64,000 nt of DNA, taken from positions 1 through 64,000 of the forward strand of contig CALSMH010000002.1 in NCBI GenBank assembly GCA_943787405.1, in the 5' to 3' direction. Both the position numbers and the translations under genes were made by a program. The notes beneath the pieces are model-generated. The model did not search any database and had not been told where the DNA came from. It saw only the letters and a list, made by a program, of their open reading frames with translations. Numbering within the stretch: position 1 is the stretch's first letter; every line of letters begins with the position of its first letter. Source of the DNA: an uncultured Nitrosomonadaceae bacterium (GTDB taxonomy: Bacteria; Pseudomonadota; Gammaproteobacteria; Burkholderiales; Nitrosomonadaceae). Of the stretch, positions 8,514 through 16,280 are shown in pieces.

Positions 8514-9716
8514 ATGGAACAACAAGATGTTGTTGAAAGTTTCGCTGAGCAGTCGCACCCAGATGTACTGGAAGAATTTGATCGTGCCAGTCTGGGAGAT
8601 TTGGTAGAAAAGCATGAGACACCTTTTATGGTGCTCGATTTAAGCGAAATAGATTATCAATACAAATCTTTGCAGGCAGCTCTGCCCGGCGTAAAGATTT
8701 TTTATGCTTTAAAGTCTCTGTCACATCCGGAATTACTGAAAAGACTTAAAAGTCTTGGCAGTTATTTTGATCTGGCAACTATTGGTGAGATTGATTTGGT
8801 AGAGTCTCTTGGCATTAAGGGAAGTCACTGCCTGCACTCGCATCCAATTAAAAAAGACAAAGAAATTAAGCGTGCGCTGGAGTTTGGCTGTAACCGTATG
8901 GTGGTCGATAATATTGAGGAAATGAAAAAATTTATTCCTTATGCCGGCCAGGTAGAGCTAATTATACGAGTTGGTTTCCGCAGTAAGCAGGCGGTTGTTG
9001 ATCTTTCTCGCAAATTCGGTTGCGCGCTAGAGGAATTGCCAATACTGGTCAGTCTGGCCAAAGACTACGGTATTAACGTGGTTGGCCTATCATTTCATGT
9101 CGGTTCACAGTCACTATCCTCTATGACTCAAGCCAATGCGATTCGCTCCAGTATTGCCGCGATGAAATTGATGAAAGATGTTAATTGGAAGTTTTTAGAT
9201 ATAGGTGGCAGTTTTCCAATATCTTACCAAGAGGAAGTTTTATCGATATCAGATTTCTGTGCTCCCGTTATGGAAGCATTAAGTGAATTGCCTGAAGATA
9301 TTGAAGTATTTGCTGAGCCAGGGCGTTTTATTTCTGCCCCTTCAATGATTGAGGTCGTTTCTATTGTGGGTAAAGCTAAACGTGGGGCCAAAATCTGGTA
9401 TTACTTAGATGATGGCGTATATGGTGGGTTTAGTGGACAGATGTATGATCATGCCATTTATCCTTTGGCACCTTTAAAGCCTTTTGATCCAACTGGAGAA
9501 TTCCATTCTAGTGTGCTTGCAGGGCCTACTTGTGACAGCATTGATATTGTTGCAGAAGATATAGAGTTGCCAGAAATGTTTATCGGTGACATATTAGTTA
9601 GCAAAAAAATGGGAGCTTACACTATCGTTTCTGCAACAGATTTTAATTACTATCCAAAGCCAAAAATTGTCGTAGTTGAGGATATTTTTGATCCTGAAAC
9701 TGATGCATTAGTATGA
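8514..9716 (+). CDS. Ornithine/basic amino acid decarboxylase, PLP fold type III
   Basis: A 400-residue alanine-racemase-fold decarboxylase. The PLP Lys is K67 in FYALKS, the glycine/histidine loop is SFHVGSQS, the phosphate loop is DIGGSFP, and AEPGRFIS is present. The C-terminal barrel carries GPTCDS, with the catalytic Cys at about residue 340. GPTCDS-D matches eukaryotic-type ornithine decarboxylases better than diaminopimelate or biosynthetic arginine decarboxylases, so the likely reaction is L-ornithine (or lysine) to putrescine (or cadaverine) plus CO2, in the cytoplasm. The ATG at 8514 has a modest CAGGAG-type Shine-Dalgarno about 9 bases upstream. It stands alone, just outside the tRNA-bracketed remnant. 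Substrate choice is uncertain. Confidence 0.85.
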   Translation: MEQQDVVESFAEQSHPDVLEEFDRASLGDLVEKHETPFMVLDLSEIDYQYKSLQAALPGVKIFYALKSLSHPELLKRLKSLGSYFDLATIGEIDLVESLGIKGSHCLHSHPIKKDKEIKRALEFGCNRMVVDNIEEMKKFIPYAGQVELIIRVGFRSKQAVVDLSRKFGCALEELPILVSLAKDYGINVVGLSFHVGSQSLSSMTQANAIRSSIAAMKLMKDVNWKFLDIGGSFPISYQEEVLSISDFCAPVMEALSELPEDIEVFAEPGRFISAPSMIEVVSIVGKAKRGAKIWYYLDDGVYGGFSGQMYDHAIYPLAPLKPFDPTGEFHSSVLAGPTCDSIDIVAEDIELPEMFIGDILVSKKMGAYTIVSATDFNYYPKPKIVVVEDIFDPETDALV

Positions 9717-9782
9717 TAAATTTAAGCTGCATTGGCGACCTTAGCCCGAAGCGATATAGCCTATAGCCTCAAAATTTAGCTC

Positions 9783-10079
9783 TTACTTTTTTGTTTTATT
9801 ACTTGAACTAGTTAATACTCTTTGGAATGCCTCTTTATAGTCTTGGTGAACAAAAACTTGTTCGCCACCTTGAAAGTTATAGCAGGTTATTTCTCCACTT
9901 TTAACTAGTTCATTCATCCTTTTATAAAAGCCATATTCTACAGCTTTGGATAGAGGCATTAATTTAATATAGCCTATGACTTTACTGAGCTTTACAAACG
10001 CCCCTAGCCTTAAGCCATGCTCAAGATATTCATCAGCTATTTTATAACCTTTTAATTCTGACTTTGGAAACCCAAACAT
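9783..10079 (-). CDS. Small hypothetical protein
   Basis: A 98-residue open frame that I do not recognise. It has no signal peptide or membrane segment, and its composition is ordinary for a soluble cytoplasmic protein (charged N-terminal two-thirds, YKRMNELVKSGEI helix-like stretch, basic tail). It is convergent with the decarboxylase gene, 66 bp away. Upstream, on its own strand, an AAGGAAAT element lies just before the ATG and supports translation. It is close to the remnant of an integrated element, so it may be accessory DNA. No function proposed. Confidence 0.5.
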   Translation of the reverse strand: MFGFPKSELKGYKIADEYLEHGLRLGAFVKLSKVIGYIKLMPLSKAVEYGFYKRMNELVKSGEITCYNFQGGEQVFVHQDYKEAFQRVLTSSSNKTKK

Positions 10080-10583
10080 AATTTCCTTAATGTTATTGAG
10101 GTCATTTGACAGTTATGCGTATAAAAATTTAATTCTTTGATTGGGGTTATATGACAATACTACTTTTGGGTCAAGGTTGCAGGCACATTGTTTATCCGAA
10201 GGAATTAAAGACAACGGTTAGGATTATGCTAATGATAATGAAGGTTACAACTGGAAATGTAAAAGAGAAGTTCTCTGGGTTTTATAAAATATCTCCGTAT
10301 AGCTCCCCAAAAGTAGATTTGTGAGGGCAGTGTTAAGAAATCAATCAATGCTTTTTTTTAATTCTTTGAAAATAAACATTTTTCGCATTAATCTGCGCCG
10401 TATCTTGTTAAACATCAGATAAGGGGAGAATTAAGGGGCGCAGAAGAGAGTTTGTTATCAGCACACACTTTGAAATATTGGCTCAGAAATACTAAATAAT
10501 CCTATTGAATATAAGCGTGAAGTCTTTAATTTGATAAGCTGCAGATATTAGCTGTAAAAGTTTAATTATGGTCAAGGAACACG
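10080..10583. other. Gene-poor stretch, possible decayed coding DNA
   Basis: About 500 bp without a supportable gene. A 57-codon frame (10151-10324) and an overlapping frame interrupted by stops have some coding-like texture but match nothing I know. The far end leads into the promoter of the tRNA-Tyr operon. Confidence 0.5.
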
Positions 10584-10612
10584 TTGACTTATAAGCGCAA
10601 TGCATTCATAAT
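10584..10612 (+). promoter_or_regulatory. Sigma-70 promoter of the tRNA-Tyr/Gly/Thr-tuf operon
   Basis: TTGACT at 10584-10589 and CATAAT at 10607-10612 are separated by exactly 17 bp, about 25 bp before the tRNA-Tyr 5' end. This is the best -35/-10 pair I saw in the window and fits a strong stable-RNA promoter. Confidence 0.7.
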
Positions 10613-10637
10613 GGGTGGTTAATGAACGGTTTCATTT

Positions 10638-10722
10638 GGAGGGGTTCCCGAGCGGTCAAAGGGATCAGACTGTAAATCTGACGGCATCGCCTTCGAAGGT
10701 TCGAATCCTTCTCCCTCCACCA
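10638..10722 (+). tRNA. tRNA-Tyr (GTA)
   Basis: An 85-nt class II tRNA: acceptor GGAGGGG/TCCCTCC, anticodon loop CTGTAAA (GTA), a long variable arm (CGGCATCGCCTTCG region), T-arm GAAGGTTCGAATCCTTC and encoded CCA. It is the first of the tRNA cluster before tuf, as in the tyrU-glyT-thrT-tufB operon of enterobacteria. Confidence 0.95.
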
Positions 10723-10843
10723 GATTAGGTGGCTTAAGGAAGCAAGAAGGGCGTTATTTGTAATTATATGAGCATTTTTAATGAGAAGGGTTGTTCTAGC
10801 TAAGCTAACAAAATTGGTTTTTTATCTAAATTGATTGCTAGAT

Positions 10844-10917
10844 GCGGGTGTAGCTTAATGGTAGAGCAGAAGCCTTCCAAGCTTATGACGAGGGTTCGAT
10901 TCCCTTCACCCGCTCCA
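10844..10917 (+). tRNA. tRNA-Gly (TCC)
   Basis: 74 nt: acceptor GCGGGTG/CACCCGC, anticodon TCC in a CTTCCAA loop, T-arm GAGGGTTCGATTCCCTT, discriminator T and encoded CCA. Second tRNA of the pre-tuf cluster. Confidence 0.95.
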
Positions 10918-10976
10918 GATTAGACGTTAATAGGCTTTGGAGAGGTAGGTTTTTGATCAGATAGTAAATAGTGCTT

Positions 10977-11051
10977 GCCCATGTAGCTCAGTGGCAGAGC
11001 ACTCCCTTGGTAAGGGAGAGGTCGCCAGTTCAATCCTGGCCATGGGCTCCA
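10977..11051 (+). tRNA. tRNA-Thr (GGT)
   Basis: 75 nt: acceptor GCCCATG/CATGGGC, anticodon stem CTCCC/GGGAG around a TTGGTAA loop (GGT), T-arm GCCAGTTCAATCCTGGC and encoded CCA. It lies 56 bp before the tuf ATG. Confidence 0.95.
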
Positions 11052-11107
11052 TAATTTTTGGTTTGCAGACCAGGGTGCCAAAGGTACATTAAGAAAAGGA
11101 AAGGATT

Positions 11108-12298
11108 ATGTCAAAAAGTAAATTTGAGCGGACGAAACCGCATGTAAATGTAGGTACTATTGGTCATGTAGATCATGGTAAGACTACTTTGACTGCTGCC
11201 ATCACAATGGTAATGTCAAAACAATCTGGCGGCGAATCTAGAAGTTTTGCTGAGATTGACTCTGCGCCGGAAGAGAAGGCCCGCGGAATTACTATCAATA
11301 CCTCTCATGTCGAGTACGAAACAGAAACCCGTCATTATGCTCATGTTGATTGTCCTGGGCATGCGGATTACGTCAAAAATATGATTACTGGTGCGGCGCA
11401 AATGGATGGGGCTATTTTGGTTGTATCTGCTGCCGATGGCCCTATGCCACAGACGCGGGAACACATTTTGCTGGCGCGACAAGTAGGTGTTCCCTACATT
11501 GTTGTCTATATGAATAAAGCTGACATGGTAGATGATGCTGAATTAATAGAATTGGTTGAAATGGAAGTTCGTGAATTATTGACTAAGTATCAGTTTCCTG
11601 GTGATGATACCCCGATAGTTGTTGGTTCTGCTTTGAAGGCTCTTGAGGGAGATCAGAGTGATATTGGCGAGCCTTCCATAATTAAATTAGCGGCAGCACT
11701 AGATAGTTTTATTCCTGAGCCGGAACGGGCAATAGATGGTTCTTTTATTATGCCGGTAGAAGATGTATTTTCTATTTCTGGCCGTGGTACGGTTGTTACT
11801 GGCCGAGTCGAACGCGGTGTTGTTAAGGTGGGTGAAGAGTTGGAGATTGTTGGTTTGAAAGAAACCACCAAGACTGTTTGTACTGGTGTGGAAATGTTTA
11901 GAAAATTATTAGACCAGGGTCAGGCAGGGGATAATGTTGGTGTTCTCCTGCGTGGAACCAAGCGAGAAGAAGTTGAGCGTGGTCAGGTATTATCTCAGCC
12001 AGGGTCTATTACTCCACATACAAAATTTACTGCTGAGATTTATGTTCTGAGTAAAGAAGAAGGCGGGCGTCATACTCCGTTCTTTCAAGGTTATCGTCCG
12101 CAGTTCTATTTCCGCACTACAGATGTAACTGGTGCGGTAGAGTTGCCGGCAGGTACAGAAATGATAATGCCTGGTGATAATGTGTCGGTAACAGTTACTT
12201 TAATAGCGCCGATTGCATGCGAAGAAGGTTTGCGTTTTGCTATTCGTGAGGGCGGCAGGACAGTTGGTGCAGGGGTGGTAGCAAAAATTATAGAGTAA
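11108..12298 (+). CDS. tuf: Translation elongation factor Tu
   Basis: A 396-residue GTPase that delivers aminoacyl-tRNA to the ribosome. G1 is GHVDHGKT (about residues 19-26), G3 is DCPGH (about 81-85), the NKAD guanine motif follows, and domains 2 and 3 are complete to the KIIE end. Length is the family norm. A GGAAAGG-type Shine-Dalgarno lies 6-10 bases before ATG 11108. It sits between tRNA-Thr and tRNA-Trp in the tufB-type context. A second tuf copy in a str operon is usual in this group but is not in this window. Confidence 0.98.
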   Translation: MSKSKFERTKPHVNVGTIGHVDHGKTTLTAAITMVMSKQSGGESRSFAEIDSAPEEKARGITINTSHVEYETETRHYAHVDCPGHADYVKNMITGAAQMDGAILVVSAADGPMPQTREHILLARQVGVPYIVVYMNKADMVDDAELIELVEMEVRELLTKYQFPGDDTPIVVGSALKALEGDQSDIGEPSIIKLAAALDSFIPEPERAIDGSFIMPVEDVFSISGRGTVVTGRVERGVVKVGEELEIVGLKETTKTVCTGVEMFRKLLDQGQAGDNVGVLLRGTKREEVERGQVLSQPGSITPHTKFTAEIYVLSKEEGGRHTPFFQGYRPQFYFRTTDVTGAVELPAGTEMIMPGDNVSVTVTLIAPIACEEGLRFAIREGGRTVGAGVVAKIIE

Positions 12299-12419
12299 TA
12301 AAATAAGTTGGGGTAGGGGATTAAGTCTAGGGGTTGAAGTTTTGTGTGCTCATAAATTTAGTTTGTCAGGATACCGGACTTTTGGCTCTCATTGGCTCCT
12401 AGTTCATGAGAAGAATTAT

Positions 12420-12495
12420 AGGCCAGTAGCTCAATTGGCAGAGCGTCGGTCTCCAAAACCGAAGGTTGGGGGTTCGATGCCCTCCTGGCCTGCCA
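12420..12495 (+). tRNA. tRNA-Trp (CCA)
   Basis: 76 nt: acceptor AGGCCAG/CTGGCCT, anticodon stem TCGGT/ACCGA around CTCCAAA (CCA anticodon), T-arm and encoded CCA. Its position between tuf and secE is the usual one in beta- and gammaproteobacteria outside the enterics. Confidence 0.95.
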
Positions 12496-12674
12496 AACAA
12501 GGATTATAGTGAAAGGCTAGTTAAGTATTTCAGTGTAACTTGGTGGGAATTTAGCGTTTTAGGTAGCAGATATAAGTTGTTGCAATGGTTTGTCATGCAG
12601 AAGCTGTGATTTTCATAAGTCTGGTTTTGTGTGATTTTTTTAATTTATGAGTATTATGAGCGGAGTGGGATAGA

Positions 12675-13028
12675 GTGGACAAGATTAAACTCGGATTCGC
12701 GCTTCTGCTATTGGCAGCTGGTATTGCTGGGTTTTATTACCTTCGCGATAGTGCCATGGTGATTCGTGTGGTTTCGGTACTATTAGGTTTTATTCTGGCT
12801 GCTACGGTAGCTTGGTTTACCGTTCAAGGTAAGCAATTTTATAATTTTGGCAAGGAATCTTCAGAAGAAACAAAAAAAGTAGTATGGCCAAAAAGAAAGG
12901 AAACAATGCAGATGACCGGCCTTGTATTTGCCTTCGTTGTAGTAATGGCAATATTCTTATGGTTGGTTGATGCTGGATTACTGTTGGCAATTAAGTCCCT
13001 AATGTCGTATGGAGCGGGTGATGGATAA
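12675..13028 (+). CDS. secE: Preprotein translocase subunit SecE
   Basis: A 117-residue inner-membrane protein with two N-terminal membrane segments (about residues 5-23 and 30-50), then the conserved amphipathic stretch with [11 protein letters not shown], and a third membrane helix (about 78-100). This is the three-helix proteobacterial SecE that clamps SecY in the Sec channel. It starts with GTG at 12675, preceded by GGAGTGGGAT. Its end overlaps the nusG start by 8 bp, indicating coupling. Confidence 0.95.
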   Translation: MDKIKLGFALLLLAAGIAGFYYLRDSAMVIRVVSVLLGFILAATVAWFTVQGKQFYNFGKESSEETKKVVWPKRKETMQMTGLVFAFVVVMAIFLWLVDAGLLLAIKSLMSYGAGDG

Positions 13029-13554
13029 ACGATGGTTTGTAGTTCACGTCTATTCCGGCTATGAAAAAAGCATTCAGCGATCCTTGCAAGAGCGAATTAA
13101 TTTAGCTGGCATGCAAGATAGGTATGGGGAGATATTGGTTCCAGTAGAAGAGGTGGTTGAAATGAAGGCGGGCCAAAAGAACCTTAGTGAGAGAAAATTC
13201 TTTCCGGGTTATATATTGGTAGAAATGGAAATGTCTGACGAGACGTGGCATCTTGTTAATAGTACGCCAAAAGTTACAGGTTTTGTTGGTGGTACTGCCA
13301 TGAAGCCAACGCCGATCAGTGCAAAAGAGGTACAGAATATTCTCAGACAAATTCAGGAAGGTGTTGAAAAACCAAGGCCTAAGGTGTTATTTGAGAATGG
13401 GGAGGCGGTGCGGGTTAAGGATGGCCCATTTACAGATTTCCATGGCAATGTGGAAGATGTGAATTATGACAAAAGTAAAATTAGAGTTTCCGTGTCAATT
13501 TTTGGTCGTCCCACCCCTGTAGAGTTAGATTTTAGCCAGGTTGAAAAAACATAA
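13021..13554 (+). CDS. nusG: Transcription termination/antitermination factor NusG
   Basis: 177 residues from ATG 13021 ([15 protein letters not shown]). An in-frame ATG at 13009 would add four residues, but the 13021 start gives the usual length and has GGAG upstream. The NGN domain (residues 1 to about 115, with the FFPGYILV core) binds the polymerase clamp. The C-terminal KOW domain (about 125-177, opening [16 protein letters not shown]) binds Rho or S10. It overlaps secE by 8 bp and precedes rplK, the standard order. Confidence 0.96.
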   Translation: MDKRWFVVHVYSGYEKSIQRSLQERINLAGMQDRYGEILVPVEEVVEMKAGQKNLSERKFFPGYILVEMEMSDETWHLVNSTPKVTGFVGGTAMKPTPISAKEVQNILRQIQEGVEKPRPKVLFENGEAVRVKDGPFTDFHGNVEDVNYDKSKIRVSVSIFGRPTPVELDFSQVEKT

Positions 13555-13664
13555 ATGATGTAATCATTTGTAGTTAGATTTATTAAGTTTGTTTTTGTTC
13601 GCATGTAAATTATTTATTATATGGGTGCAATTAAGATTCATGTGCACTTAACAGGAGAATTGTT

Positions 13665-14099
13665 GTGGCAAAAAAGATAGTTGGTTATATCAAGCTGCAA
13701 GTACCAGCAGGAAAGGCAAATCCAAGTCCTCCTATTGGTCCTGCCCTCGGTCAGCGCGGATTAAACATTATGGAGTTTTGTAAGGCATTTAATGCGGCTA
13801 CTCAGAAAATGGAACCGGGGTTGCCGGTGCCAGTGGTGATTACTGCTTATGCTGATAAGAGCTTCACGTACATCATGAAAACAACGCCGGCAGCTGTTCT
13901 AATAAAGAAAGCAGCTGGTATAGCAAAAGGAAGTCCTACGCCACATAGTGATAAAGTTGGCAAACTGACAAGGGTGCAGTTAGAAGAAATCGCCAAGGTA
14001 AAAACGCCTGATTTAACTGCTGCTGATACTGATGCAGCAGTTCGTACTATTGCTGGAAGCGCTCGTAGTATGGGTGTAGAGGTCGAGGGGGTAGTATAA
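13665..14099 (+). CDS. rplK: 50S ribosomal protein L11
   Basis: 144 codons including the GTG start at 13665, which follows an ACAGGAGAA Shine-Dalgarno. The N-terminal domain has the conserved [19 protein letters not shown] segment, and the C-terminal 23S-rRNA-binding domain runs from about residue 72 ([12 protein letters not shown]) to the GVEVEGVV end. L11 forms the GTPase-associated centre with L10 and L7/L12. It lies 2 bp before rplA, with which it forms the L11 operon; in proteobacteria this is autoregulated by L1. Confidence 0.97.
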   Translation: MAKKIVGYIKLQVPAGKANPSPPIGPALGQRGLNIMEFCKAFNAATQKMEPGLPVPVVITAYADKSFTYIMKTTPAAVLIKKAAGIAKGSPTPHSDKVGKLTRVQLEEIAKVKTPDLTAADTDAAVRTIAGSARSMGVEVEGVV

Positions 14100-14101
14100 A
14101 C

Positions 14102-14797
14102 ATGGGACATGTATCTAAAAGATTTAAAGAGATTTCTGGGAAAGTAGATAGCCAAAAGACTTATCCTTTGCTGGAAGCATTAGAAATAATTAAAGAAACG
14201 GCTACGGCAAAGTTTGATGAATCTGTTGATATTGCTGTCAGTCTAGGAATTGATGCAAAGAAATCAGATCAGACGGTTCGTGGTTCTGTGGTATTGCCAG
14301 CTGGTACAGGTAAGGCCGTACGTGTAGCAGTATTTGCACAAGGTGAAAAGGCTGAGAGTGCTCTTGCTGCAGGTGCTGATGTTGTAGGGTTTGAGGATCT
14401 AGCCGAACAAATAAAGGCGGGAAAAATGGATTTTGATGTAGTAATTGCTAGTCCTGATGCAATGCGTATTGTTGGTCAGTTAGGGCAGATACTTGGTCCT
14501 CGAGGTCTTATGCCTAATCCTAAAGTAGGTACTGTGACTCCTGATGTCGCTGGTGCGGTAAAAAATGCCAAGACGGGCCAGGTCCAATATCGTGCCGATA
14601 AAGCGGGGATTATTCAGTGTACGATAGGCCGGGCATCATTTGGTGCAGATGATTTGAAGCAGAATGCATTGGCATTAGTGGAAGCGCTTAATAAATCAAA
14701 ACCAGCTACTTCTAAGGGTTTGTATCTAAGGAAAATGGCGGTATCAAGTACTATGGGAATTGGAGTGAGGGTGGATCAGGCTAGCTTGACACTTTAA
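14102..14797 (+). CDS. rplA: 50S ribosomal protein L1
   Basis: A 231-residue L1 of the usual two-domain type. The [17 protein letters not shown] signature is at about residues 125-145, and the C-terminus ends in the expected [15 protein letters not shown]1 binds the mobile L1 stalk of 23S rRNA and is the translational repressor of its own operon. It begins 2 bp after rplK, indicating translational coupling. Confidence 0.97.
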   Translation: MGHVSKRFKEISGKVDSQKTYPLLEALEIIKETATAKFDESVDIAVSLGIDAKKSDQTVRGSVVLPAGTGKAVRVAVFAQGEKAESALAAGADVVGFEDLAEQIKAGKMDFDVVIASPDAMRIVGQLGQILGPRGLMPNPKVGTVTPDVAGAVKNAKTGQVQYRADKAGIIQCTIGRASFGADDLKQNALALVEALNKSKPATSKGLYLRKMAVSSTMGIGVRVDQASLTL

Positions 14798-15161
14798 TAA
14801 TATTATTTGAATTTGTAGTAAGGCTTTGGGCCTATTGGTTTGATGTTTTTAGTCAATCTAATTAGCTATCAAAGACCGTTGGGGTTCTTGAGTAGGTAGA
14901 GGCAGGCAGTCTATGTCATGTAATACCATCCTTTTAAGAGCTTAATTGTTAGAAAACTGGGATTATAAATTCTAGATTATTGATTACTTTAATCTAGAAC
15001 TAACCGTCTTTTGTTTTTAGCCCAACGTAGATGGCGTAATCGAGAACAGGAATTTGTTTTCTCCTGATTTAAGGTCGCCGATTTGTTGTGTGGGGATTGA
15101 GTTGCATGGTTGTACCTGTAGCCAAGACTTTTCACTGAAAATAACTGATGGAGAACGTAAC
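14798..15161 (+). promoter_or_regulatory. rplJ leader (putative L10-binding mRNA leader)
   Basis: 364 bp of non-coding DNA separates rplA from rplJ. In proteobacteria this interval carries the rplJL promoter and the L10 leader, where L10 or L10-(L12)4 represses translation. I infer that role from position and length. Directly visible is a perfect 10-bp inverted repeat, TTCTAGATTA/TAATCTAGAA, at 14970-14979 and 14990-14999 with a 10-nt loop. The open frame of rplJ extends back into the leader to 15054 but lacks L10 sequence there. Confidence 0.55.
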
Positions 15162-15677
15162 TTGAGTCTTAACCTTGAAGAAAAAAAGGCAGTAGTAGCT
15201 GAAGTTGGTGAGCAAATAGTAAAGGCTCAGGCTGTTATTGTTGCTGAATATAGAGGTTTGGAGGTTGGAGATATGACCCGGTTGCGAGCAAAGGCGCGCC
15301 ATTCTGGTGTATATTTTCGGGTTCTAAAAAATTCTCTTGCACGTCGTGCAGTTGAAGGCACGACATTTTCTGAGCTTTCAAAGCATTTGGTGGGTCCACT
15401 TGTTTATAGTATTGGGGACGATCCAGTAGCCACAGCAAAGGTGCTGCATGAGTTTGAAAAAGAGAATGATAAGCTCGTGATTAAAGCTGGAGCTATGCCT
15501 AATTTACTGTTGTCTCATAAGGATATCGCAAGTCTTGCTACTATGATGAGCCGTGAAGAGCTCCTTGCGAAATTATTGGGAACAATGCAGGCGCCTATTG
15601 TTAATTTTGTTAGAACGCTTAACGAGGTACCAACAAAATTTGTGCGTGGTCTTGCAGCTGTACGTGACCAAAAATAG
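15162..15677 (+). CDS. rplJ: 50S ribosomal protein L10
   Basis: 171 residues starting at TTG 15162 (reading [15 protein letters not shown]). GGAG lies 8-10 bases upstream, and this matches the usual L10 N-terminus. The frame is open another 36 codons upstream, but that stretch is Cys-rich leader sequence unlike any L10. The N-terminal rRNA-binding domain includes [15 protein letters not shown]. The C-terminal helix that docks L7/L12 dimers is present after [19 protein letters not shown]. It forms the base of the ribosomal stalk and is likely autoregulated through the leader. Confidence 0.95.
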   Translation: MSLNLEEKKAVVAEVGEQIVKAQAVIVAEYRGLEVGDMTRLRAKARHSGVYFRVLKNSLARRAVEGTTFSELSKHLVGPLVYSIGDDPVATAKVLHEFEKENDKLVIKAGAMPNLLLSHKDIASLATMMSREELLAKLLGTMQAPIVNFVRTLNEVPTKFVRGLAAVRDQK

Positions 15678-15761
15678 GTGGTTTATCCAGACTTTCGGAA
15701 ACTCAATTTACTGATTCTAAACAAAGATCAAATAAAAATTAATATTCATTAGGAGAAAATT

Positions 15762-16136
15762 ATGGCTGATGCCAAAGCAGATATTCTAGATTCAATTTCA
15801 AATATGACCGTGCTGGAACTATCAGAGCTGATTAAAGAGATGGAAGAAAAATTTGGCGTCTCAGCAGCTGCATCTGCAGTTGCTGCCGCTGCACCCGCCG
15901 CATCTGCTGAAACAGCAAAAGAGCAATCTGAATTTACAGTAATGCTTACCGCGGTTGGTGAGAGCAAGGTTGGTGTAATTAAAGCTGTTCGTGCTATTAC
16001 TGGTTTAGGTTTAAAAGAGGCAAAAGATTTGGTGGATGGTGCGCCTAAAGCAGTAAAAGAAGGAGTTTCTAAAGAGGATGCAGAGGCTATGCAGAAGCAA
16101 TTGGCTGAAGCTGGTGCAACTTGTGAGCTTAAGTAA
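15762..16136 (+). CDS. rplL: 50S ribosomal protein L7/L12
   Basis: 124 residues: an N-terminal dimerisation helix pair (residues 1-32), an Ala-rich hinge (about 35-55), and the C-terminal factor-binding domain with [20 protein letters not shown]. The stalk protein recruits elongation-factor GTPases. A strong AGGAGA Shine-Dalgarno precedes the ATG. It follows rplJ by 84 bp, and a stem-loop after the stop may set the rplL:rpoB ratio. Confidence 0.97.
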   Translation: MADAKADILDSISNMTVLELSELIKEMEEKFGVSAAASAVAAAAPAASAETAKEQSEFTVMLTAVGESKVGVIKAVRAITGLGLKEAKDLVDGAPKAVKEGVSKEDAEAMQKQLAEAGATCELK

Positions 16137-16155
16137 TATGGTTCTAAAATAACGG

Positions 16156-16194
16156 CACTGGCGGCGAAGAATGTGTCGCCAATGTTGTGTTTTT
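16156..16194 (+). terminator. Attenuator-like hairpin between rplL and rpoB
   Basis: CACTGGCG (16156-16163) pairs with CGCCAATG (16177-16184) with one mismatch, and inner G-T/C-G pairs lengthen the stem. TTGTGTTTTTA follows. In E. coli a partial terminator and RNase III site sit at the same place. Here its role is inferred from position and from the weak T-tract, which would allow read-through into rpoB. Confidence 0.5.
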
Positions 16195-16280
16195 ACTTCT
16201 GTAATGCAGTAAGTATCACTAAGTTTTTAACACAGTAATTAAAGCTTAAACTTTGTTTTCTGCTCCCCCGGAGAAATTCT

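Noticed and set aside
10151-10324. 57-codon plus-strand open frame
   Set aside because: No ribosome-binding site, no recognisable family, and coding-like texture in an overlapping frame instead; treated as non-coding or decayed.
15054-15161. N-terminal extension of L10 in the open frame
   Set aside because: These 36 codons are Cys-rich and unlike L10. The TTG at 15162 has a Shine-Dalgarno and gives the family N-terminus, so the upstream part is mRNA leader.
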